Assembly (NCBI GenBank): GCA_035551935.1
Contig: DASZMJ010000661.1
Location: forward strand, 1 to 48,354
DNA: 48,354 nucleotides
Source: DASZMJ01 sp035551935
GTDB lineage: Bacteria > Planctomycetota > Planctomycetia > Isosphaerales > Isosphaeraceae
Reading direction: 5' to 3'
Shown: piece after piece, positions 16,531-22,819 of the stretch
Layout of the letters: every line of letters begins with the position of its first letter
How positions within the stretch are numbered: the stretch's first letter is position 1
Program-made: the position numbers and the translations under genes
Notes under the pieces: generated by a model
What the model saw: the letters and a program-made list of their open reading frames with translations, nothing else
What the model was told of the DNA's origin: nothing
Database searches by the model: none

Positions 16531-17238
16531 TTATTGCCCCGGCGCCGTCAAGGGCTTGCCGTTGTCCTTGGGGCCGAGGGAGAGCAGGAAGGGGACGGCG
16601 TCGCGGGCCCAGTCGGCGGGCTCGAGGTACTGGGCGGCGCCGTCGGCCATGCAGGAGCGGAGCATGGCGGTGTCGATGATGCCGGGGTTGAACGGGACGG
16701 CGGCCAGGCCGGGGGGGAGGTCGCGGGCCAGGGCGCGGGTCAGGCCCTCGATCGCCCACTTGGTGGCGCAGTACGGGGCGACCTCCGAGGCGACCGAGCG
16801 GCCCCAGTAGGAGCTGAAGTTGACGATGACCCCGGCGCCGCGCGCGACCATCGCCGGCAGGAAGTGGCGGAGGACGTTGGCGACCCCCTTGATGTTCACG
16901 TCGACGACCGCGTCGAACTCGGCGCGGGGGACCTCCCAGAGCGGGGCGTTGTGGTTGATCGTCGCGGCGTTGTTGATGAGCAGGTCGGGCGGCCCGTGCG
17001 CCGCGACGAGCCGGGCGGCCCAGGCGGCGACGAGGTCGTCGTCGGCGACGTCGACCGCGTCGAACTCGTGCGGCGGCCCGAGCTCGCGGCGCAGCGCCGC
17101 GATCGCGGTGGCCGTGCGGCCGCAGCCGAGCACGCGATGGCCCCGATGGGCGAACTCCGGGGCCATCGCCCGGCCGAGGCCGCGGGTCGCGCCGGTGAGG
17201 ACGACGAGCTTGGGGTGCTGCGGAGGGGTGGTGTGCAT
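16531..17238 (-). CDS. SDR family NAD(P)-dependent oxidoreductase
   Basis: A 235-residue classical short-chain dehydrogenase/reductase. The cofactor motif TGATRGLG is at 15-22, the structural NNAA at 89-92, and the catalytic S143, Y156 and K160 (SSYWGR ... YCATK) are all present. The basic residue in TGATRG and the HRGHRVLGCGR segment suggest NADP(H) preference, though this is not certain. The substrate is unknown. It is the last gene of the minus-strand ExbB-ExbD operon, starting 12 bases after the preceding stop, so it is co-transcribed. The length is typical (about 230-250). Confidence 0.85.
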   Translation of the reverse strand: MHTTPPQHPKLVVLTGATRGLGRAMAPEFAHRGHRVLGCGRTATAIAALRRELGPPHEFDAVDVADDDLVAAWAARLVAAHGPPDLLINNAATINHNAPLWEVPRAEFDAVVDVNIKGVANVLRHFLPAMVARGAGVIVNFSSYWGRSVASEVAPYCATKWAIEGLTRALARDLPPGLAAVPFNPGIIDTAMLRSCMADGAAQYLEPADWARDAVPFLLSLGPKDNGKPLTAPGQ

Positions 17239-17250
17239 GGGGCGTGGCCC

Positions 17251-18165
17251 CTACCCGGCCGGCTTGGCGGGCGCGGCCGCGGGGACGAGGGTCGGGGTCG
17301 CGGAGCTATCCTCCCCGGTGGGCTTGGCCATGCCGAGGCCCAGGCCGATCTCGTTGGCGGCGTCGATGGCCAGTACGGTGTTCTTGTGCATCGTCTTGGA
17401 GTCGGCCGTCAGCAGCATCTTCTTGCGCCCGGAGGACTCGCGGAGCTGGCGGAGCTTCTCGATCAGGCCGTCGGGCGGCACCGCCGCCGGCTCCTTGTCG
17501 ACGCGGATGACGCCGTTGGCGTCGACGGAGACGAGGATGTAGTCGCTCTGGAGGTCCTCGACCTTGGGCGCGATATTCTGCTTGACCGCCTCATTCTGCT
17601 CGGGGTTGGGCTTGGGGACCTCGAGGCTCTTGTACATCACGGTGGTGGCCGTGACCATGAAGAAGAGGACCATCTGGAAGGCGACGTCGACCATCGCCGC
17701 CAGGTCGAGCTCCTCGATCTTCTCGGTGGCCGAGCGGGCCAGGGTGAACTCGGCGGCCTCCTCGTCCTCGTCCTCGTCTTCGTCGTCGATCGGCTCGATG
17801 TACTCCTCGAGCATGTCCTGCTCGGCGTCCATCATGTCGCGGCCGTCGATCCGCACGCCGGGCATGCGGCCGGGGTCGAGCCGCAAGGCGAACTCGTCGT
17901 CGAGGACCGGGCCGAGCTCGGCGGGGTCGGCCGCGAGGTCGGCGGGCCCGTCCTCGGGCTCGGGCCCGGGGACGTAGGGCTCGGGCTCGGGGGCGACGAC
18001 CTCGGGCACGTCGGCCAGGCGGGTCCAGCGGGCGCCGGTGCCGGCGGGTCGGACGAGGTCGTCCTCGTGGATCGAGCCGGCGGCCAGGCCGGCGCGGACC
18101 TGCTCGCCGGTCAGGTCGCGCTCGACCTCGCCGCGGTCGCTGTGGAAGACGTCCCAGTTGGCCAT
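17251..18165 (-). CDS. GYF-domain/ExbD-TolR fusion protein
   Basis: A 304-residue protein. Residues 1-55 form a GYF_2-like domain (WDVFHSDRGEVERDLTGEQV ... AGSIHEDDLVRPAG), a peptide-binding fold. A Pro/Glu-rich stretch and a strongly acidic run (DDEDEDEDEE) follow, then one membrane helix at about 155-178 with the motor aspartate D160 (AAMVDVAFQMVLFF) and a periplasmic ExbD/TolR domain to the end. AAGGGG precedes the ATG by about 10 bases. The gene starts 36 bases after a shorter ExbD. ExbD normally begins directly at the helix, so about 150 extra cytoplasmic residues are notable and could tether a partner to the motor. Confidence 0.85.
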   Translation of the reverse strand: MANWDVFHSDRGEVERDLTGEQVRAGLAAGSIHEDDLVRPAGTGARWTRLADVPEVVAPEPEPYVPGPEPEDGPADLAADPAELGPVLDDEFALRLDPGRMPGVRIDGRDMMDAEQDMLEEYIEPIDDEDEDEDEEAAEFTLARSATEKIEELDLAAMVDVAFQMVLFFMVTATTVMYKSLEVPKPNPEQNEAVKQNIAPKVEDLQSDYILVSVDANGVIRVDKEPAAVPPDGLIEKLRQLRESSGRKKMLLTADSKTMHKNTVLAIDAANEIGLGLGMAKPTGEDSSATPTLVPAAAPAKPAG

Positions 18166-18201
18166 CGCCGATACCCCTTCGATCGACCCCGATTCGTGCG
18201 C

Positions 18202-18636
18202 CTATTTCTTCTCTTGGACGCCGATGTGGAGGGTGACGCCCTCGACCTGGGTGATGGCGGCGGCGGCCTTGACGAACTCGCCGTGGGGGACGTCGCCGTC
18301 GGCCTGGAGGACGACCTTGCGCTTGCCCTCGGTTTTGTTGAGCTGCTCGACGTACTTCCGCGCCCCCTCGAGGTCGGTCACCGGCCCCGTGCCGTCCTTG
18401 CCGGTGCGGAGCCGAGGGGGTGCGCCGGGCTTGTCGGGCTTCTCCATCGACAGGAAGATCGCCTCCGACTCCTCGACGCCGATGCCGTGCCGCGCCGGCG
18501 GCACGTTGATCTTCTCGCCGCCGGACATCTGCACCGAGAAGAGCATGAACGTCATGAGCTGGAAGACCACGTCGACCATCGGCGTCATGTCGATGTGCTC
18601 GTCCCGCTCCTCGCTCACCTGTCGTCGCAAGAGCAT
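18202..18636 (-). CDS. exbD: ExbD/TolR family biopolymer transport protein
   Basis: A 144-residue protein of normal ExbD length. A short cytoplasmic tail leads into the single membrane helix IDMTPMVDVVFQLMTFML (15-32) with the conserved proton-pathway aspartate D22, followed by a periplasmic domain with the typical VVLQADGDVPHGEFVKAAAA segment. It works with ExbB as a proton-driven stator. An in-frame TTG three codons upstream (18645) is an alternative start. The gene follows ExbB after 167 bases that hold a short direct repeat, and precedes a second, larger ExbD. Confidence 0.85.
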   Translation of the reverse strand: MLLRRQVSEERDEHIDMTPMVDVVFQLMTFMLFSVQMSGGEKINVPPARHGIGVEESEAIFLSMEKPDKPGAPPRLRTGKDGTGPVTDLEGARKYVEQLNKTEGKRKVVLQADGDVPHGEFVKAAAAITQVEGVTLHIGVQEKK

Positions 18637-18687
18637 CGTCGTCAATCCCCGGAGAAGGCGGGCCTCGGGATCAAGGGCGGAGGACGG

Positions 18688-18744
18688 AGGGCAAATGGCA
18701 GAGGACGGAAGACAGAGGGCGAAGGGCAAATGGCAGAGGACGGA
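18688..18744. repeat. Two 22-bp direct repeats, 35-bp period
   Basis: AGGGCAAATGGCAGAGGACG plus GA occurs at 18688-18709 and again, identically, at 18723-18744, with related shorter pieces (AGGGCGGAGGACGG, GAAGACAGAGGGCGAAGG) around them. The block lies in the ExbB-ExbD gap and has no coding potential. Confidence 0.7.
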
Positions 18745-18803
18745 GGGCCGCGGGCCCTGGATTCGCTCCGCCCTCGGCCAGCGGCCCGCGCGGCCGGGCC
18801 GGC

Positions 18804-19541
18804 TCAGTGCGGCAGGACGGCGCGGACGGTGCCGGAGCGGGAGGCGGGGGCGTTGCGGCCGGCGGGGGCCTCGACCTGCTCGAGGATCTCCATGAAGTCC
18901 TGGAGCTGCCGCTCGGTGCGGTCGCGGAGCCGGCGGAGCTTGGCGTGGATGTCGTTGCCGAGGATCATGTTCGGCGTGGCGATCAAGAGCCCGGCGCCGG
19001 TGGCCCAGAGCGCCAGCGAGATGTCGGACGCCAGGGCGTTGGCGTTGACCTTCTCCGAGCTGCCGATCCGGCCGAAGGCGCCGATCATGGAGGCGACGGT
19101 GCCGAGCAGCCCGAGCAGGGGGCCCATGCGGACGATCGTCGAGATCGACGCCAGCCGGGTCTCCATGTTGGCGATGACCTCGGTGTGGAACTCCATGACG
19201 AGGATCGACTTGACCTTGAGGAGCCCCTTGTCGCGATTCTTCAACGCCACCGAGATCAACTGCGCCAGGGCCGAGTGCCAGTAGGCCGGCTCCTGGCAGA
19301 CCTTGATCGCCTCCTCGAAGGCGGCCGGCTTGGCGGGCCGGGCGGTGATCAGGTCGCGGACGCGCGTCATCAGGCTCAGCGCCTGCTCGCCGGTCAACCC
19401 CTTCTTGCCGAGGTTGCGGTAGGTCAGGATCGCGTTGTAGACGCCCCAGACGGCCAGGCAGGCCAGCGCGAAATAGATAACGTTGCCGAACTTGTCGATG
19501 ATGTACGGGACGTCGATGGCGAAGAGGAAGCCGGTGAACAT
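18804..19541 (-). CDS. exbB: MotA/TolQ/ExbB proton channel family protein
   Basis: A 245-residue inner-membrane protein. Helix 1 lies at about 17-36 (NVIYFALACLAVWGVYNAIL); helices 2 and 3 lie in the C-terminal half (IVRMGPLLGLLGTVASMIGA and SLALWATGAGLLIATPNMIL), which carry the GLLGTV and T-x-x-G-L-x-I-A signatures of the family. AAGGA is about 9 bases before the ATG. It is the first gene of a minus-strand operon with two ExbD proteins and an SDR. The partners energise an outer-membrane or envelope process; no TonB or TolA gene is visible in the window. Confidence 0.88.
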   Translation of the reverse strand: MFTGFLFAIDVPYIIDKFGNVIYFALACLAVWGVYNAILTYRNLGKKGLTGEQALSLMTRVRDLITARPAKPAAFEEAIKVCQEPAYWHSALAQLISVALKNRDKGLLKVKSILVMEFHTEVIANMETRLASISTIVRMGPLLGLLGTVASMIGAFGRIGSSEKVNANALASDISLALWATGAGLLIATPNMILGNDIHAKLRRLRDRTERQLQDFMEILEQVEAPAGRNAPASRSGTVRAVLPH

Positions 19542-19716
19542 GGCGCGGGGTCCTTCGTTTCCTTCGAGGGCGCGGGTCGGCCGGGCGGTCGGGGGGAATC
19601 GAGCGGACGATCGGCCGCCGGTGGGACAGGCACCGACCCGCCCGGGGCCTCATGAACCCTTATTCTGCCGCGACGGCCCCCGCCGCCGCAAGGCCCCGTC
19701 GCGGCGGCGCGACGCC

Positions 19717-19745
19717 TTGCCACCGGTCGGCCGGCGCGGGAGAAT
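19717..19745 (+). promoter_or_regulatory. Promoter of the receiver/HATPase gene
   Basis: TTGCCA (19717-19722) and GAGAAT (19740-19745) are separated by exactly 17 bases, a good sigma-70 arrangement, 41 bases before the ATG at 19787. Confidence 0.55.
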
Positions 19746-19786
19746 GCGGGGGGGCAGCCGTCCGTCGCAACCTCGGGTCCCGCCCA

Positions 19787-20656
19787 ATGCCGCGAACCGT
19801 GCTGATCGTCGACGATGAGCGCGACACCAACGACCTGCTGGCCAGCCTCGTCCAGGCCCGGGGCTTCGAGCCCATCCAGGTCTTCTACGGCGCCGGCGTC
19901 GCCGCCGACGTCCGCGCCATGGACCCCGAGCTCGTCCTGCTCGACCTGATGCTGCCGGACCTCGACGGCTTCGCCGTCTGCGAGCAACTCAAGCGCAACC
20001 GCGACACGAACCTGATCCCGATCATCATGGTCACGGCGCTGAGCGACGCCGCCAACCGCGCCCGGGGCGTCCGCGTCGGCGCCAACGACTACCTGGCCAA
20101 GCCGTTCACCCCGCAGCAGCTCTTCGACGCCATGGACCGCGCCCTGGCCTGGCGCCGACTCCACGCCCAGCACGGGACCACCGGCGAGGTCAACTTCGAC
20201 GTCCGCAGCGAGCTGACCTACCTCCAGCAGGCCAACGACCTGCTGGCCGACCTCTTCGCGCACACCCCCCTGACCGAGCGCCAGGTCAAGGACCTGCGCC
20301 AGGCGGTCATGGAGATGGGCTCCAACGCGATCGAGTGGGGCCACCGCAAGGACGCCGACCTGACCTTGCGGATCACCTACCGCATCGATCCCCAGTGCGT
20401 CACCCTGATCATCCGCGACCAGGGCCCCGGCTTCAACCCCCGCCACCTCCCCCACGCCGCCCAGGCCGACGACCCCATCGCCCACCTCGACCTCCGCAAC
20501 GAGCTCGGCCTCCGCGAAGGGGGCTTCGGCATCATGCTCGCCCGCGGCCTCGTCGACGAGTTCCGCTACAACGACAAGGGCAACGAGGTCACCCTCGTCA
20601 AGCGCTTCGAGCGACCGGCCCTCGAAGACGGGGGGAGAGTCGGCAGCAGGCAGTAG
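19787..20656 (+). CDS. Response-regulator receiver fused to an HATPase domain
   Basis: A 289-residue two-domain protein. Residues 1-120 are a CheY-like receiver with acidic pocket D9-D10, phosphoacceptor D53, T83 and K105 (YLAKPFTP). Residues about 140-275 are an HATPase_c domain of the anti-sigma/RsbW or histidine-kinase type: N box EMGSNAIEWGH, DQGPGFNP and GGFGIMLARGLVD. There is no phosphorylatable His between them, so it is not a conventional hybrid kinase. The likely reading is a phosphorylation-controlled RsbW-like serine kinase or anti-sigma module. The ATG is preferred because of the promoter at 19717 and because the receiver begins directly after it. It is transcribed divergently from the ExbB operon. 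Confidence 0.85.
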   Translation: MPRTVLIVDDERDTNDLLASLVQARGFEPIQVFYGAGVAADVRAMDPELVLLDLMLPDLDGFAVCEQLKRNRDTNLIPIIMVTALSDAANRARGVRVGANDYLAKPFTPQQLFDAMDRALAWRRLHAQHGTTGEVNFDVRSELTYLQQANDLLADLFAHTPLTERQVKDLRQAVMEMGSNAIEWGHRKDADLTLRITYRIDPQCVTLIIRDQGPGFNPRHLPHAAQADDPIAHLDLRNELGLREGGFGIMLARGLVDEFRYNDKGNEVTLVKRFERPALEDGGRVGSRQ

Positions 20657-20677
20657 GCGGTCGTGTTTTTCACCGCT

Positions 20678-20760
20678 CGGGTGCCACGGGTTCGGCCTCG
20701 AACCCGTGCGCCCGGCGGCACTCTCGGAGCACGGGTCCGGGGCCGAACCCGTGGCACCCG
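20678..20760. terminator. Large palindrome between convergent genes, probable bidirectional terminator/REP element
   Basis: CGGGTGCCACGGGTTCGGCC at 20678-20697 is repeated exactly in inverse at 20741-20760. Inside it, CACGGGTTCG (20685-20694) pairs perfectly with CGAACCCGTG (20699-20708) around a four-base loop, and CACGGGT pairs with ACCCGTG in the right half. It lies 21 bases after one stop codon and 67 bases before the end of the convergent kinase gene, so it could stop transcription from both sides. A related copy lies at 864-897. Confidence 0.65.
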
Positions 20761-20827
20761 ACGCCGGCCGTCCCGTCCCCCGAAACCCGGCGCGAGCGAT
20801 CTTCACGACGGCCGACTTCACCCGACC

Positions 20828-22576
20828 TCAGCGCCCCCGCCGCCGCTCGTAGAAGAACGTCAACGCGCGGACGCGCTTGACCTGGTGCGCCACGCCGACG
20901 CCGATGACGACCAGGGCGCACATGAAAATGTCGGGGTGGTTGCCGTGCTCCCAGCGGACGTCGCGGAAGTGGGCGTCGACGACCAGGGCGAGGTAACCCA
21001 GCTCGGAGAGGCCGACGGAGAGCCAGACCAGCGACTCGCGCGACCAGAGCCCCGCCAGGGCCACGAGCAAGGGATAGCCGACGACCAGCGAGGTCGTCAC
21101 GCCGTCGACGACGCGGACGGCGACCGTGAAGAGGAGGACCTCGGTGACGACCCAGGCCACCGGCACCCGCCGCGACCACCCCGGCCGCCGCGAGAGCGCC
21201 TGGTACAACACCTTGACGAGCCCCCAGACGACCAGCACGGCCGAGACCTTCGCGACGTGGTCGAGGTTGGTCTGCGGGTCGGCCCAGGCGTTGACGAGGA
21301 TCAGAACCTCGATCGCCACCAGGCCGGCCAGGCCGTAGGCCAGCTTCGGCTCGCGCCGGGCCCAGCGGCGGAGCTGGGGCACCAGGCCCAGCCGCTCGGC
21401 CTCGACCTCCTCGCCGCGGAGCAGGCGCTCGAGGTCCTCGGCCAGCGCCAGGGCCGTCGGGTAGCGGCGCTCGGGGGCCTTCTCCAGGCACTTCAGGCAG
21501 ATCAGCTCCAGCGCCTTGGGCAGGCCGGGATGGATCCGGCCCGGCGGGGTCGGCTCGCGCTCCAGGACCTGCATGACCGTCTCGACCGCCGTGCCGGCCT
21601 TGAACGGCGGCCGGCCGGTGACGAGCTCGTAGAGGATGGCGCCGAGGCTGTAGACGTCGGCCGCGGCCGAGAGCCGGCCGCGGGTGCCGCCGGCCTGCTC
21701 GGGGGCCATGTAGCTCGGCGTGCCGACGATCGTGCCCGACTGCGTCGCGCCGCCGTCGGCCTCGAGCCGCTTGGCCAGGCCGAAGTCGGTGACGTGCGGC
21801 TGGCCGTCCTCGTCCAGGAGGATGTTGGCCGGCTTGAGGTCGCGGTGCAACACGCCCCGCTGATGCGCGTGGTGCACGGCGCGGGCCACGACGGCGACGA
21901 GCCGGGCGGCCTCGGTCGGGTCGTCGAGCCTCCGGGCGCGGGCGGCGAGGCTCTCCCCCTCGACCAGCCGCATGGTGAAATAGACCTGGTCGGCGTGCTC
22001 GCCGACCTCGAAGACCGTCACGATGTTCGGGTGGTCCAGGTGCGCCGCGGCCTCGGCCTCGAGCCGGAACCGCTCGCGCTCGGCCGACGAGGCGAGCTTG
22101 CCCGACCGGATCGTCTTCAGCGCGACGACCCGGTCCGGCCGCGCCTGATGCGCCTTGTAGACGACCCCCATGCCGCCCCGGCCGAGCTCGCCGAGCAGCT
22201 CGAAGTCGCCGAACCGGCCGGTCGCCGCGGCCTCGGTCGGGCGGGCCGGCGGGGGGGCGTGGGAATCGATCCAGACCGTCGGGTCGACGTCGAAGGCGGC
22301 CTCGACCTGGACCCCGAGGCCGGGGAAGCGGGCGAAGTACTCGTCGCGGGTCGGCCGCTCGCCGTGCTCGCGGCGGAGCTCGATCTCCAGGGCCAGGAGC
22401 CTGGTGAACTGCGCCTCGCGCCCCGGGCCGGGCGGCTCGTCGAGGAAGTCGCCCAGGCTCGGCCGCCCGCCGTCCGCCCAGGCGGCCTCGAACCGGTCGC
22501 AGCCGGCGTCGATGCGCTCGGCCAGCGACAGCGGCAACGTCTCCCCGGCGACCTCGGTCCGCGGCTCGACCTTCAA
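20828..22576 (-). CDS. Membrane Ser/Thr protein kinase
   Basis: A 582-residue protein. Residues 1-100 are the planctomycete leader (DAGCDRFEAAW ... RPTRDEYFARFPGL), followed by a full Hanks-type kinase domain at about 123-390: GRGGMGVVYKA loop, K154, H244-R245-D246 (HRDLKPAN), D264-F265-G266 and MAPEQ. Five or six hydrophobic segments follow at about 413-430, 443-460, 473-490, 493-512, 517-534 and 549-566, so the catalytic part is cytoplasmic and the C-terminus is embedded in the membrane. All catalytic residues are present. The membrane part has no extracellular sensor domain of note and may itself sense the membrane. It is divergent from the UnbV-type gene. Confidence 0.9.
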   Translation of the reverse strand: MKVEPRTEVAGETLPLSLAERIDAGCDRFEAAWADGGRPSLGDFLDEPPGPGREAQFTRLLALEIELRREHGERPTRDEYFARFPGLGVQVEAAFDVDPTVWIDSHAPPPARPTEAAATGRFGDFELLGELGRGGMGVVYKAHQARPDRVVALKTIRSGKLASSAERERFRLEAEAAAHLDHPNIVTVFEVGEHADQVYFTMRLVEGESLAARARRLDDPTEAARLVAVVARAVHHAHQRGVLHRDLKPANILLDEDGQPHVTDFGLAKRLEADGGATQSGTIVGTPSYMAPEQAGGTRGRLSAAADVYSLGAILYELVTGRPPFKAGTAVETVMQVLEREPTPPGRIHPGLPKALELICLKCLEKAPERRYPTALALAEDLERLLRGEEVEAERLGLVPQLRRWARREPKLAYGLAGLVAIEVLILVNAWADPQTNLDHVAKVSAVLVVWGLVKVLYQALSRRPGWSRRVPVAWVVTEVLLFTVAVRVVDGVTTSLVVGYPLLVALAGLWSRESLVWLSVGLSELGYLALVVDAHFRDVRWEHGNHPDIFMCALVVIGVGVAHQVKRVRALTFFYERRRGR

Positions 22577-22643
22577 CCTTCGGCCCCCCGTCCCTTTTCG
22601 TTTGCATTAGAGTGCCCCGCCGCCCCCCATGCAAGGGCACCCG

Positions 22644-22748
22644 GGGAAAAGTGCGGAGTGCCTCGGGAAAAGTGCGGAGTGCTGAGTGAAGAAGGGACGC
22701 GCACCTGGGCCACTTCTTCACTCAGCACTCAGCACTCCGCACTTTTCC
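22644..22748. repeat. Direct plus inverted GGGAAAAGTGCGGAGTGC repeats
   Basis: GGGAAAAGTGCGGAGTGC occurs at 22644-22661 and 22665-22682. The second copy continues (22666-22694) and is matched in inverse at 22713-22748 (ending GCACTCCGCACTTTTCC), with one extra 7-base CAGCACT step on the right arm. The structure would form a stem of about 29 bp. It lies between divergent genes, so it is not a simple terminator; it looks like a dispersed intergenic repeat. Confidence 0.75.
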
Positions 22749-22775
22749 GAGTCGCGGCGACGGGGCGGGTTCGCC

Positions 22776-22781
22776 TACAAT
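22776..22781 (+). promoter_or_regulatory. Possible -10 box of the UnbV-type gene
   Basis: TACAAT lies 38 bases before the proposed GTG start, with no good -35 at the expected spacing. Its presence argues against the in-frame TTG at 22781 as the start codon. Confidence 0.35.
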
Positions 22782-22819
22782 TGAGGACGGACATATCGAG
22801 CGTCCGGGGGCTTGGGGCG

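Noticed and set aside
20663..22819. A long plus-strand open frame running through the palindrome and across the membrane kinase gene before the UnbV protein
   Set aside because: The sequence before 22820 is antisense to a kinase with all catalytic motifs and translates into low-complexity Arg/Gly/Val residues.
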